Of a stretch of 64,000 bases of DNA, positions 26,518 to 36,173 are shown piece by piece. Positions within the stretch are counted from its first letter, which is position 1. Each line of letters begins with the position of its first letter. The DNA is taken from NCBI RefSeq assembly GCF_024256385.1, contig NZ_JAMLFW010000001.1:5952001-6016000 (forward strand). The letters run 5' to 3'. Below the pieces are notes generated by a model. The model worked only from the letters and a program-made list of their open reading frames with translations, did not search any database and had not been told where the DNA came from. The position numbers and the translations under genes are program-made. This stretch comes from Anatilimnocola floriformis. GTDB lineage: Bacteria; Planctomycetota; Planctomycetia; Pirellulales; Pirellulaceae.

Positions 26518-27390
26518 TCATGCACTACGCTTCGCTCGCCGTTTGCGAGTCGTCTTTTTTCGCTTTCCGGTCTGGGTCTCGACACTCCGCTTCAAAGCCT
26601 CCATAAGATTGATCACGTCTGGCTCCGGCTCGGGATCCTTAGGAGCAACGACATCTTTTCCTGCCACCTTCGATTTGATCAATCGGGAGACACGCTTCAT
26701 ATACTCATCGTCGTACTTGGTAAAATCAAACTCCTGTTTGAACCAGTTACGAATCAATGCACGCGCCAGACTAACTTGCCGCTCGGCAGGACGGCTCTTT
26801 TGCAGTTCGGCTTTCATTTGCTGCGGCGCTCGAATCTCCTCGTCGAAATTCAGCATGACCAGATGCAGCACACCTTCTACTGCCCGCACCATAGCCAATT
26901 GTTCCTTGCCAAACATCACGACGCTACCAACGCCGTAGCGGTTCTCTTTCGTCATCGCTTGCACCATGACGGCATACGGTTCGGAAGCCGATGCTGCGGC
27001 CGGCATTAAGTAATACATTCGGCCATCGAAGTAGACCGGGTCGACGGTCGATGGCTCCACAAAAGTGTCGATCGACAGTGCGCGATCGCGACGCGTCTTA
27101 ATCGCTTCCAGTTCTTCGGCTGCAATCTCGACGTATTTTCCTTTGCGATATTCGTAACCAGAAACGATGTCCTCGTTAGAGACCTCTCCATGCATCGGAC
27201 AAACTTTCTGGTATTGAATGCGGCGATGACACTCTGCATGAAGCTGATGAAAGTGAATATCCCCCTGCTCGCGGTTGATGGCGTTGAATGCCTCTACGGC
27301 GAACGAGACCAAACCAAAGGATAAATTCCCCTTCCAACTGGCGCGGTGGCGGTGCTTTGCACTTTGCGATGTCTTGCTCTTCTTGGCCAT
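26518..27390 (-). CDS. ku: Ku protein (bacterial NHEJ)
   Basis: DNA-end-binding Ku homodimer subunit, 290 aa, which recruits ligase LigD to double-strand breaks. It starts MAKKSKTSQSAKHRHRASWK; the ATG at 27390 is chosen because the frame upstream is not Ku-like. The Ku core is clear: WKGNLSFGLVSFAVEAFNA, then HFHQLHAECHRRIQYQKVCP, VSGYEYRKGKYVEIAAEEL, FVEPSTVDPVYFDGRMYYLM, and a helical arm through YDDEYMKRVSRLIKSK. It ends in a Lys/Arg-rich tail (GKRKKTTRKRRAKRSA), as in Ku proteins with extended DNA contact. No ligD is present in the window, so its partner lies elsewhere. Confidence 0.95.
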   Translation of the reverse strand: MAKKSKTSQSAKHRHRASWKGNLSFGLVSFAVEAFNAINREQGDIHFHQLHAECHRRIQYQKVCPMHGEVSNEDIVSGYEYRKGKYVEIAAEELEAIKTRRDRALSIDTFVEPSTVDPVYFDGRMYYLMPAAASASEPYAVMVQAMTKENRYGVGSVVMFGKEQLAMVRAVEGVLHLVMLNFDEEIRAPQQMKAELQKSRPAERQVSLARALIRNWFKQEFDFTKYDDEYMKRVSRLIKSKVAGKDVVAPKDPEPEPDVINLMEALKRSVETQTGKRKKTTRKRRAKRSA

Positions 27391-27598
27391 GCGAGGTGCG
27401 CGCTGCACTCGGTGCGCCAAAGACGCGAACGGTTTTGAAGGCCAAACTTTGCCGCAGAAAGTTTGCGGCAGATGCTTGTGCCTTGGGTTGACTGACGAAG
27501 AAGCGATCACTTTGGCTGCGTGCAGTACGGCTCGGGGCTTATGACTTGACGGGAAAGAGGCTGCCGTTGCTGCAGGGCGAAGTTGAAAAATCCCAACG

Positions 27599-27856
27599 AT
27601 GTACCCCAGATCAGGTGGGCCACAATCATCGCCTGGATTGATTCGTGGCCCGCGTTGCGCTACCCAGCGTCGGCAACAAGGCCTGCATCCCGAAGAATCA
27701 CTCGCTGCCATCGCTCCCCGCGCGCGAACAAAAGTGATTCGCGAGATGCGAGCGTATTGCTTTCGCTTTTACGAATGGAAAAAAGGCTTTCGTGCTCAGA
27801 AAGAATTGGAATATTTACCGGAAACGCAAATGCCCAGTTTTCGCTGGTGCAGTTGA
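27599..27856 (+). CDS. Possible small hypothetical protein, 85 aa
   Basis: An ORF downstream of the Ku promoter region. The first half looks random (PRSGGPQSSPGLIRGP), but the second half is protein-like (TKVIREMRAYCFRFYEWKKG, then FRAQKELEYLPETQMPSF). A shorter start at an internal ATG or GTG near 27735 is possible. No family recognised and no good ribosome-binding site. Confidence 0.28.
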   Translation: MYPRSGGPQSSPGLIRGPRCATQRRQQGLHPEESLAAIAPRARTKVIREMRAYCFRFYEWKKGFRAQKELEYLPETQMPSFRWCS

Positions 27857-28029
27857 AATGAAGAAAACCGGCACACTTTCACGGCTAAGCTTCTTTTGTC
27901 CGAAGTGCCAAATACTGAAATAGCGAGTCGCTCAGAAAAGAAACGTCAGCTCGGCAACTTATCGCGTCAGCGATGCCGGGATCCGAAGTCAGCCGCTTCC
28001 GCCCGAACGAAAGTGAACGCGCGTTGCCC

Positions 28030-28150
28030 CTATTCCAGCGTCGAGGTCGAAAGGAAGTTAATCAGCAATTGGTTCACCGCCTCCGGTCGGTCATTTTGTA
28101 CCCAGTGACTCGTAGTCGCCAGACGAACGATTTGTAAATCCTTTATCCAC
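28030..28150 (-). pseudogene. Fragment of an alpha/beta hydrolase C-terminus
   Basis: The minus strand encodes DLQIVRLATTSHWVQNDRPE followed by AVNQLLINFLSTSTLE and a stop. This is the characteristic last stretch of epoxide-hydrolase or dehalogenase-like alpha/beta hydrolases, with the catalytic His in SHWVQ. The rest of the gene is absent: upstream sequence changes into the divergent gene at 28160. A remnant of an old deletion. Confidence 0.5.
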
Positions 28151-28159
28151 CCTGCATCC

Positions 28160-28399
28160 ATGGCCAAGAAGAATTCGAAGCACATTGCGACCAAGCGGGA
28201 ATTGATCGATACCGGTCGTGACAAGCGTTACGTTCGGCGGGACGTTGAGGGGCAGTTCAAGGAGAGCGATGATGTAGGTCGATCCCTAGCGCAAGATCGG
28301 CGGCGAAAGGCGAAAGCAGTCGCGAAGCCCGGGCAGGGCGATAGAGGCGACCAAGCGCCTCAGCGCAAGATCGCGAAAACGGCCAAATCAAAGAAGTAA
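28160..28399 (+). CDS. Small basic conserved protein, 79 aa
   Basis: Lys/Arg-rich protein starting MAKKNSKHIATKRELIDTGR. It carries a pattern that I recall from small bacterial proteins of unknown function: TGRDKRYVRRDVEGQFKESD followed by DVGRSLAQDRRRKAKAV. The C-terminus is a lysine-rich, probably disordered tail. It has no membrane segment. Its charge suggests nucleic-acid binding, but this is only an inference. Confidence 0.7.
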   Translation: MAKKNSKHIATKRELIDTGRDKRYVRRDVEGQFKESDDVGRSLAQDRRRKAKAVAKPGQGDRGDQAPQRKIAKTAKSKK

Positions 28400-28928
28400 A
28401 ACGGTGTTGTGTAAGTTGCCAAGTCTGTTTCTTTGGAACGTCGTAAGTACGGTCGCTGACCTAGCAGCTTTCTCCGTTCAAAGGCAGCCATTCCTGGCGT
28501 AGTTTCGATCAACGTAGCGACGATTCGCACGCGTCCTGCGGGTCACGTCGCTCCGAAACGCGGCACGAATTCCAGGCAAGTGAGTCGCAATTTAGCGAAG
28601 TTTTCCTGCTATACAGCTGCAATTTCATCTAACGCGGGACTTAACGACGCCGTGTTCGTTTGGATAGCGATCCTTGGAACGAAACAGGCACATCGTTTGC
28701 TTCTGAAACGCCATTTCACGGAAGCGAAACCAACGACACTCAGCAAAGGCGTGAGCTACCGCTGTGTATTGACCGCAAAGGTATGGCGAACGGCTCTCTC
28801 CCGCCGCCTACAACCGAACTGTTGCGATGCGAATTGGTCAAACGCATCCGTACAGGTTCACCTCTGAGTTTTCATCGTCTCCGTCACCACCAAGCGGCAA
28901 TCGCCGCGTACTTTTCAGGAATAGTTTC
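28400..28928 (+). other. Long intergenic stretch before glgX
   Basis: About 530 bases without a supported gene. Overlapping short frames exist in all three plus frames, with no protein-like sequence. One of them runs in frame into glgX but lacks family similarity. No repeat or clear hairpin was recognised; promoter elements for glgX probably lie here. Confidence 0.45.
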
Positions 28929-31151
28929 ATGCGTGTCTGGCCAGGAAAACATTATCCACTGGGTGCCACCTGGGATGGCAACGGAGTGAACTTCGCGCTG
29001 TTTTCCGAGTGCGCTACGGCGGTTGAATTGTGCCTGTTCAATTCGGCCGACGACGAGAAGGAGTTTATTCGCATTCCTGTGACCGAACGTCGCGACCTGG
29101 TGTGGCATTGTTATTTGCCGGACGTTCGGCCGGGCCAGATTTACGGCTATCGCGTTGATGGACCCTATGAACCGGGAAACGGGCATCGCTTCAATCGAAA
29201 TAAAATCGTGCTTGATCCGTACGCGAAGGGCATTGGTCGCAACGTACGTTGGTGTGATGACTTGTGGGGATACCGGATCGGCGATGAGCAAGCCGACTTA
29301 TCGTTCGACGAGCGTGACAGCGCCCATGCGGCGCCGTTGGCCGTGGTGATTGATCCCGCATTTACTTGGGGAGACGATCGTCCGCCACGGCGCCCGTGGC
29401 ACGAAACGATCATTTATGAAGTACACGTGAAGGGCTTCACGAAGCTGCACCCGGAGGTGCCGGAAGAACTTCGCGGTACTTACGCGGGGTTAACTTCGCC
29501 TGCCGCGATTGCTCACTTGAAGAGCATCGGGGTGACGGCCGTCGAACTGCTGCCCGTATTTCAGCGTTGCGACGACCGGCACTTGGTCGACAAGGGACTG
29601 TGCAATTATTGGGGCTACAACACGTTGGGATTTTTTGCGCCCGACCTGAATTATTCGTTCGCGAGAACGGCCGACGAAACGGTGAAGGAATTCAAGACGA
29701 TGGTGCGCGGCCTGCATGCGGCAGGTATCGAAGTGCTCTTGGATGTGGTTTACAACCACACCGCCGAAGGGAACCAATGCGGGCCGACATTGACTTTTCG
29801 CGGCGTCGACAATGCTTCTTATTATCGCCTGTCGCCGGAAGATCCGCGGTATTACATGGACTTCACAGGCTGCGGGAACGGCTTCAACATGCGCTCGCCT
29901 CGCGTGCTGCAGTTGATCATGGACAGCTTGCGTTACTGGGTAACGGAAATGCACGTCGATGGCTTTCGCTTCGACCTGGCAAGTGCGCTCGCGCGTGAAC
30001 TCTACGAGGTGGACAAACTCGGTGCTTTTTTCGACATCTTGCATCAAGACCCGATCCTCGCCCAAGTCAAACTAATCGCCGAACCGTGGGACCTTGGTTC
30101 GGGCGGTTATCAGGTGGGCAATTTTCCTTCGCAGTGGTCCGAATGGAACGGCCGCTACCGAGACAATATTCGCCGGTTTTGGAGAGCGGAAGGCGACACC
30201 CTTTCGGAATTTGCCACACGACTTTGCGGATCGGCAGACCTTTACGAATGGAGCGGCCGGCGCCCGTCGGCGAGCGTCAACTTTGTGACGTGCCACGATG
30301 GCTTCAATCTGCATGACCTCGTGAGCTACAACGAGAAACACAATTTGGCCAACGGCGAGAACAACCGCGACGGCGCTAACGACAACGAAAGCTGGAACTG
30401 TGGCGCCGAGGGACCAACCGACAACGCCGAAATCAATGCGTTGCGGGAACGCCAGAAGAGAAACATGCTCGCGACGCTGTTTCTGAGCCAAGGCGTACCG
30501 ATGTTGCTCGCGGGTGATGAACTCGGCAAAACGCAGCAAGGCAACAACAACTGTTATTGCCAGGACAGCGAGATTAGCTGGCTGCAGTGGGACCTCAGCG
30601 AATCTCAGCAGCAGATGCTGCAATTCGTACGCGGTATTGTGGCGTTGCGCAAAACGCAACCTGTCTTCTGCCGACAAAAGTACTTTCAAGGCCGTTCCAT
30701 TCGCCGTGCGGAAGGGGAAATCTCCGACGTGGGCTGGATTGGCACCGATGGCAACGAAGTGTCCGACGAGGTGTGGAACGCGGGTTTCGTCAAGTGCTTG
30801 GGCCTGCGCATGAACGGCAAGCTGATTGGCGAGGTGGACGACCAGGGAGTTCCTATTGAAGGCGATACCGTTCTCCTGCTGCTAAACGCTCATCACGATC
30901 CTGTGCCCTTCATGCTCCCTGTTCCAGTCGACAATGCGTATTGGGAACCGCTGATGGATACAGCCCAGTTTCCAGGCCAACTCTCAGAAACCAAGGGCGG
31001 ATCGCAGTACGAAATCCTGGGGCGCTCGATGGCATTGTTGCGCCTGACGACTCCCGCGAAAGAAGAAAAACAGAAAGAAGGGTTCGTTTCAGCGGAAGTT
31101 CTCAATGAGGCAGGTATGAGCGAACCAAGCGTCGTGGTCGAGAGCACATAG
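28929..31151 (+). CDS. glgX: Glycogen debranching enzyme GlgX (GH13)
   Basis: Isoamylase-type enzyme of 740 aa that removes alpha-1,6 branches from glycogen phosphorylase limit dextrins. The ATG at 28929 gives MRVWPGKHYPLGATWDGNGV, the start of the N-terminal CBM48 domain. The GH13 barrel follows: EVLLDVVYNHTAEGN (region I), GFRFDLASAL with nucleophile Asp349 (region II), LIAEPWDLG with acid/base Glu385 (region III) and FVTCHDGFNLHDLVSYN (region IV). The C-terminal beta domain ends near residue 710, followed by an acidic tail. It precedes the MscS gene by about 50 bases on the same strand. In this setting it suggests mobilising glycogen under osmotic or other stress (inference). Confidence 0.95.
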   Translation: MRVWPGKHYPLGATWDGNGVNFALFSECATAVELCLFNSADDEKEFIRIPVTERRDLVWHCYLPDVRPGQIYGYRVDGPYEPGNGHRFNRNKIVLDPYAKGIGRNVRWCDDLWGYRIGDEQADLSFDERDSAHAAPLAVVIDPAFTWGDDRPPRRPWHETIIYEVHVKGFTKLHPEVPEELRGTYAGLTSPAAIAHLKSIGVTAVELLPVFQRCDDRHLVDKGLCNYWGYNTLGFFAPDLNYSFARTADETVKEFKTMVRGLHAAGIEVLLDVVYNHTAEGNQCGPTLTFRGVDNASYYRLSPEDPRYYMDFTGCGNGFNMRSPRVLQLIMDSLRYWVTEMHVDGFRFDLASALARELYEVDKLGAFFDILHQDPILAQVKLIAEPWDLGSGGYQVGNFPSQWSEWNGRYRDNIRRFWRAEGDTLSEFATRLCGSADLYEWSGRRPSASVNFVTCHDGFNLHDLVSYNEKHNLANGENNRDGANDNESWNCGAEGPTDNAEINALRERQKRNMLATLFLSQGVPMLLAGDELGKTQQGNNNCYCQDSEISWLQWDLSESQQQMLQFVRGIVALRKTQPVFCRQKYFQGRSIRRAEGEISDVGWIGTDGNEVSDEVWNAGFVKCLGLRMNGKLIGEVDDQGVPIEGDTVLLLLNAHHDPVPFMLPVPVDNAYWEPLMDTAQFPGQLSETKGGSQYEILGRSMALLRLTTPAKEEKQKEGFVSAEVLNEAGMSEPSVVVEST

Positions 31152-31198
31152 CCACTCACGGCACTTGCAAAATCCAATCGATTACAGAGTTGAGAACA

Positions 31199-33145
31199 AT
31201 GCCCATTCAACACCCTATTCTCAGAAACGTCGTTTACACCCTGCTTTTTCTGAGCAGTTACACGCAGGCAGTTGCGGTCGAAAATCAGGAATCTGCGAAG
31301 TCGGTTGCAATCTCGCAACCGACCAGCAAAGGCCACGCTGCGGTAGGAGAAACTGCGAAGCCTCTTTCGGCAGCCGAGCGGATCGCCGGCCTACGCAAAT
31401 TGCTCGATGCTGATCGTTCGAGGCGCGACGCACTGAACGCCGAAGTCGAACGACTGGAAAGGTCTTTTCGAGAAGCATCCGACCAGTTCACCGAACTCGA
31501 CGCGCAACTCAAAGCCGCGAAGGGGGCCACAGAAACGAAAAGTGCCGAAGCGATTGCCAAAGTCCAGCAGATCGAGATGAAATGGACTCCGGCGCGAGAC
31601 CACTTCGAGCGGATCATCGAACGTCGGAAGGTCGTTCAGCAGCAGATCAAGATTCTGGACGAGAAACTCGAACTAGAACACGAGACGCTTGGTCGTCTGG
31701 AAAGCGCTGATGCCGACGTCGCCAAAAATGCCGCAAGCAAGGCTGCAATTAGCGCAGCAAAGACCGATTCGGAATTGCCGGCAAAATCTGCTGCGACTCC
31801 CGAGAACAAACGAGATGCGAATGTTCCAGTCGCCAAAACCGCAATGCCGGTTGCTGCGGCCGATGACCGCGAGGTACATGCGGAACGCGAATTGGAAACG
31901 AAGCAAGCCGATCGCGCGACGCTGGGAGAGCACGCTCAGCTCCTGGATCGCAGCATTGACGTGTTTGAACGAGACCTGATGGTAGGAAACAAGTTGCTCA
32001 AAAATGCTGAGGCCGAAGTTGCTGCAGCACAAGCTGCCCACGATCACGTAGCAAACATCCTCAGCAGAATGAGCGAGAGTGATAACAGGCGCCCGGAATA
32101 CCAGCGACAACTGCAGGCGGATTTGGAACGCGTCGCCGCGGCCCGTAAGGATGTCGAACAGCAAAAGCAGTTCATTACCGAATCCGAAGCCTTGCTGCAG
32201 CGGATGCGGCAAGGGCGGCTCAACACGCACGGCAAGATCGAACAAGCGGAATCGTCGGTTGCGGCCGCACGTAGCCGAGTCTGGTTCTTGAAGAGTCCAT
32301 TCGCGCCGCATCGGGCGGTGCAATGGTTGGCAACCAACGGCCCAAGGGTCCTTGCGGTTATTGTTTTTGTGTTTTTAGCAAGGTGGATTTCACGCTTGGT
32401 GGGACGAAAGGTCGTGGCCGCGATCGTGCGGAGACGCGGTTCACTGCAGGGGGCTGACCGCGACGCACGCGCGGAAACACTCGGACGCGTGTTTCAAAAT
32501 GCGACTGGAACAGCGATTCTCGTACTCGGCACGCTAGCCATTTTGGATCAAGTGGGCGTGAACGTCACAGTGCTCTTGGGTGGGGCTGCCGTGATCGGCG
32601 CCGCGGTGGCATTCGGGTCTCAAAACCTGATCCGTGACTTCGTCGCTGGCTTTATGATTCTCGTCGAGAATCAGTACAGCGTCGGTAGTGTTGTGAAGAT
32701 CGGTGACGTTTCTGGCGTCGTCGAAGATATTTCGCTCCGCACCACCGTGCTTCGCGATGAGGAGGGCGTGGTTCACTTCATCCCGCATGGGCAGATAAAC
32801 ACTGTCAGCAATATGACCTACAGTTGGTCTCGGGCAGTGCTCACGATCGCAGTCTCCTACAAAGAAGACGTCGATCGCGTGATGCAGATATTGCTCGAAG
32901 TGGCCCAGCAGCTCAGCCACGATCCAGGATTTTCCCACTCGATTATTGATGAACCCGAGATGCTCGGCGTCGATGCCTTGGGTGATTCTAGCGTTTCGAT
33001 CAAGTTCCTCATCAAAACCCGCCCCATGCGCCAATGGGCAGTCAAACGCGAAGTGTTGCGACGAATCAAAAAGAAGTTCGACGAGTTGGGCATCGCAATT
33101 CCGTTCTCGCAGCGAGTTGTGCAACTCGTGCACGTCGAGACTTAA
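31199..33145 (+). CDS. MscS-type channel with long periplasmic coiled coil
   Basis: Mechanosensitive channel of 648 aa. The N-terminus is a signal sequence (ILRNVVYTLLFLSSYTQAVA). A long region of about residues 55-370 is rich in Ala, Glu, Lys and Arg and is predicted coiled coil (RRDALNAEVERLERSFREAS; HAERELETKQADRATLG), as in MscK-like large channels. Membrane helices follow at about 380-400 and 440-490. The MscS pore and beta domain includes GAAVIGAAVAFGSQNLIRDF, FMILVENQYSVGSVVKIGDV and VEDISLRTTVLRDEEG. It opens under membrane tension to release solutes during hypo-osmotic shock. It is probably co-transcribed with glgX. Confidence 0.9.
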   Translation: MPIQHPILRNVVYTLLFLSSYTQAVAVENQESAKSVAISQPTSKGHAAVGETAKPLSAAERIAGLRKLLDADRSRRDALNAEVERLERSFREASDQFTELDAQLKAAKGATETKSAEAIAKVQQIEMKWTPARDHFERIIERRKVVQQQIKILDEKLELEHETLGRLESADADVAKNAASKAAISAAKTDSELPAKSAATPENKRDANVPVAKTAMPVAAADDREVHAERELETKQADRATLGEHAQLLDRSIDVFERDLMVGNKLLKNAEAEVAAAQAAHDHVANILSRMSESDNRRPEYQRQLQADLERVAAARKDVEQQKQFITESEALLQRMRQGRLNTHGKIEQAESSVAAARSRVWFLKSPFAPHRAVQWLATNGPRVLAVIVFVFLARWISRLVGRKVVAAIVRRRGSLQGADRDARAETLGRVFQNATGTAILVLGTLAILDQVGVNVTVLLGGAAVIGAAVAFGSQNLIRDFVAGFMILVENQYSVGSVVKIGDVSGVVEDISLRTTVLRDEEGVVHFIPHGQINTVSNMTYSWSRAVLTIAVSYKEDVDRVMQILLEVAQQLSHDPGFSHSIIDEPEMLGVDALGDSSVSIKFLIKTRPMRQWAVKREVLRRIKKKFDELGIAIPFSQRVVQLVHVET

Positions 33146-33483
33146 TGCTCAGAATTGAAGGATGACAGCCAGGGGGCGGTTTGAGCGGTGGAATCTTCAC
33201 TAGTCGGAAATACTTGACTTCGGGATTGAATGCGACTTAATCAAACTGGGGCCCGTTGTGGTCACCCAGCGCTCTGACTGAGTGAAATTCGCCCATCTCA
33301 AGTCACTCACGACCGGAACCTTGTGCGACCGCGTTAGCGTTTGCGTGGCGCAAAACGTCGATCGGCGACCTGGTCGAACTCCGTGAAATAGCAAACTCAC
33401 AGCGGCACGAACATTGCCTTAATTATACGACCCCTTCGCACTAGACCCTTCGCATCCAGACAATTCGCTTTAAGGAAACTTCC
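33146..33483 (+). other. Intergenic stretch before the catalase gene
   Basis: About 340 bases without a supported gene. The region just before the catalase ATG is AT-richer (TTAATTATACGACCC) and contains TTTAAGGAAACTTCC, whose AAGGAA acts as ribosome-binding site. No repeat seen. Confidence 0.5.
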
Positions 33484-35664
33484 ATGGCAGATCGACCACC
33501 GCTTGAACCCTCCCGCCGTCAATTCATGGCAGCGGCTGGCGCGCTTGGCGCAGGACTGGCAGCAGTGAATGCCGACGCTCAGCCGATCGCTGATCAGATC
33601 GATCTCAAGCCGGGGCCGATCAAAACCACTGTCGGCGATGCCGGCGAGACGCATCAAACGAATGGCGACACTTCTGTGCTGACAACCCAACAAGGGGTGC
33701 CGGTCGCCGATGACCAGAATACGCTGCGGGCCAACGCGCGAGGCCCTGCCCTCATGGAAGACTTCCACTTCCGTGAGAAGATGTTTCATTTCGATCACGA
33801 ACGGATTCCCGAACGAGTCGTCCACGCCCGCGGCTTCGGAGTTCATGGTCACTTCGAGAGTAATGGGGCACTGGCGCGATACAGCCGAGCAGCCGTCTTC
33901 GCCAGCGGCGAGAAGACCCCCGTGTTCGTACGCTTCTCTACCGTCGCCGGCAGCAAGGGTTCGGCTGACTTGGCTCGGGACGTGCGGGGGTTCGCAACCA
34001 AATTCTATACCAAAGAAGGAAATTGGGATCTCGTCGGCAACAACATGCCGGTCTTCTTCATTCAGGACCCGATCAAGTTCCCGGACATGGTTCATGCTTT
34101 TAAGGAGGAGCCGGATCGCGGCTTTCCCCAGGCTGCGACTGCCCACGACAACGCCTGGGACTTTATCACCCTGACACCCGAATCGATGCACATGGTCATG
34201 TGGGTGATGTCGGACCGGGGCCTGCCTCGGTCGTTTCGCTTTATGGAGGGCTTCGGGGTTCACACCTTCCGGCTCATCACGACCGACGGCAAGAGCACGT
34301 TCGTCAAGTTCCACTGGAAGCCGAAGTTGGGGCTGCAGTCGGTCGTTTGGAATGAAGCGGTAAAGATCAACGGCGCCGACCCTGACTTCCACCGCCGCGA
34401 CCTCTGGGATGCCATCCAAATGGGGCAGCCGGCAGAATGGGAGCTGGGTGTGCAACTGTTTGACGAGGCGTTCGCAGACAAATTCCAGTTCGATGTTCTC
34501 GATCCCACGAAGCTCATCCCTGAAGAAGAAATCCCCGTGAAGATCGTTGGCCGGATGGTGCTCGACCGCGTCGTCGACAACTTCTTCGCCGAGACGGAAC
34601 AGGTAGCGTTCTGCACTCAGAACGTGGTGCCTGGCATCGATTTCAGCGATGACCCGCTGCTGCAGGGTCGCAACTTCTCGTACCTCGATACGCAACTTAA
34701 GCGGCTCGGTGGTCCGAACTTCACGCATATTCCAATCAATGCTCCAAAGGTTCCAGTGCGGAACTTTCAGCAAGACGGTCACATGGCAATGCGAAACCCC
34801 GTGGGACGGGTTAACTACGAGCCAAACACCTGGGGCGATCAGGCGGGACCTCGCGAGTCGCCCACTCAGGGCTTTCAAACCTTCGCCGAGTCTTTGGGAG
34901 GCAAGAAGACCCGCGCCAGGCCGAAGTCGTTCGCCGATCATTACAGTCAAGCGAGACAGTTTTACGTCAGCCAGACCGCCGTCGAGCAAGCGCACATTGC
35001 CGACGCGCTTATCTTTGAATTGAGCAAAGTGCAGCGCGCTGACATTCGTACGCGCATGGTTTCGCACTTGCTGAACATCGATCAAGAGCTTGCACAAAAA
35101 GTGGGGAGCGGGTTGCGGCTCAGCGAGATGCCTAAAGCAATTGCCGCTGCGGAACCAACAAAGCGCGATTTGAAGCGCTCGTCGGCCCTGAGCATCTTGG
35201 ACAACGGTCCCAAATCGTTTGCTGGTCGCAAAGTTGGCGTGTTGGCCGCGGATGGGGCCGATGGCGACATTTTGAAAGGGCTTGCCGCAGCGCTCAAGGC
35301 GGAAGGCGCAACGATGAAACTGATCGCGCCGGAAATTGGCGGCGTCAAAGACAGCAATGCAAAGCTGCACGCCGCGGATGAGAAGCTCGAAGGAGCTCCC
35401 TCCGTGCTCTTCGACGCCGTGGTGCTGCTCTTTCCTGAAGAACAAGCCCAGAAGTTGACCGCTCGACCTGCTGCTCGTGATTTCGTCGCGGACGCCTTGG
35501 CCCATGCAAAGTTCATCGCCTACACGAAAGGAGCCGTTCCGCTGTTGGAGAAAGCCGGAGCGCAAGATATTCCCGATGGCGGCATGACCTTGCTCCGATC
35601 CGCCGATGACTGCAAGCAGTTCGTTGCCCGCTGCCGACAGCTTCGTTTCTGGCAGCGGAAGTAA
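33484..35664 (+). CDS. katE: Large-subunit catalase with Tat signal
   Basis: Clade 2 (HPII-like) haem catalase of 726 aa, converting hydrogen peroxide to water and oxygen. An N-terminal twin-arginine motif ([19 protein letters not shown]) predicts folded export by Tat, unlike E. coli KatE. Catalytic His114 lies in [12 protein letters not shown], Asn187 in [10 protein letters not shown], and the proximal haem ligand Tyr400 in [10 protein letters not shown]. After about residue 570 a flavodoxin/DJ-1-like C-terminal domain ([20 protein letters not shown]) marks the large-subunit class. The length is normal for the class. It probably protects the periplasm or a planctomycetal compartment against peroxide. 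Confidence 0.96.
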   Translation: MADRPPLEPSRRQFMAAAGALGAGLAAVNADAQPIADQIDLKPGPIKTTVGDAGETHQTNGDTSVLTTQQGVPVADDQNTLRANARGPALMEDFHFREKMFHFDHERIPERVVHARGFGVHGHFESNGALARYSRAAVFASGEKTPVFVRFSTVAGSKGSADLARDVRGFATKFYTKEGNWDLVGNNMPVFFIQDPIKFPDMVHAFKEEPDRGFPQAATAHDNAWDFITLTPESMHMVMWVMSDRGLPRSFRFMEGFGVHTFRLITTDGKSTFVKFHWKPKLGLQSVVWNEAVKINGADPDFHRRDLWDAIQMGQPAEWELGVQLFDEAFADKFQFDVLDPTKLIPEEEIPVKIVGRMVLDRVVDNFFAETEQVAFCTQNVVPGIDFSDDPLLQGRNFSYLDTQLKRLGGPNFTHIPINAPKVPVRNFQQDGHMAMRNPVGRVNYEPNTWGDQAGPRESPTQGFQTFAESLGGKKTRARPKSFADHYSQARQFYVSQTAVEQAHIADALIFELSKVQRADIRTRMVSHLLNIDQELAQKVGSGLRLSEMPKAIAAAEPTKRDLKRSSALSILDNGPKSFAGRKVGVLAADGADGDILKGLAAALKAEGATMKLIAPEIGGVKDSNAKLHAADEKLEGAPSVLFDAVVLLFPEEQAQKLTARPAARDFVADALAHAKFIAYTKGAVPLLEKAGAQDIPDGGMTLLRSADDCKQFVARCRQLRFWQRK

Positions 35665-35864
35665 ATTTAGGGTATCGAATTCATCAAGGGCTTCGTCGGT
35701 GCTCACACTCGGCGAAGCCTACTCGTTCGCGTTTGACCGAGAAAGTGGAATCACCTTTAAATGGGCATCTTGCCAGGTTGCTAAAGTAAAGCCGGGCGGC
35801 CGAGCATACCTTTGTTGCCAGGCCTGCTGCAGTCACGAAGTCGGTTGATCTGTTTGGGACAGTG

Positions 35865-36173
35865 ATGGATAAAACATTTCGAGTCGCAATCGTTGGCGGC
35901 GGGCCAAGTGCACTGTTCCTGCTGCAAGAGGTGATTCAAACTGCGTCGTCGCAATTGGAAGTCGACATTTTTGAGGCGGGCGATGAGATCGGCGCCGGAA
36001 TGCCTTACAGCCCAGCGGGTGCCAGCGATGAACACGTCACCAATGTTTCAGGCAACGAGCTATCGAGCCCGAACTCCTTGCGGAGCCATGTCGCGGAGTT
36101 GTGCCGAAGCTGGTGCGGATGCCAGCGAGGAACCTTGGCCTTATCGCACCCAGTGATGATCGCCCGGCCGTAG
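35865..36173 (+). pseudogene. FAD/NAD(P)-binding protein, truncated
   Basis: The first 62 or so residues are the start of a flavoprotein: FRVAIVGGGPSALFLLQEVI is a GxGxxA-type Rossmann loop and FEAGDEIGAGMPYSPAG the next strand, as in the NAD_binding_9 family. After HVTNVSGNE the family pattern ends abruptly at about 36060, and the rest of the ORF (LSSPNSLRSHVAELCRSWCG) is antisense to recombinase sequence. The original gene was therefore cut by recombination. The ATG at 35865 is preferred to the GTG just before it. Confidence 0.7.

Noticed and set aside
28660-28989. A 109-codon frame overlapping the glgX start
   Set aside because: Out of frame with glgX, no protein character, and it would overlap a strongly supported start.
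33397-35706. A 769-codon open frame on the minus strand opposite the catalase
   Set aside because: It mirrors the catalase codons. The sequence has no domain, while the plus strand has all catalase active-site residues; it is an antisense artefact of GC-rich coding DNA.
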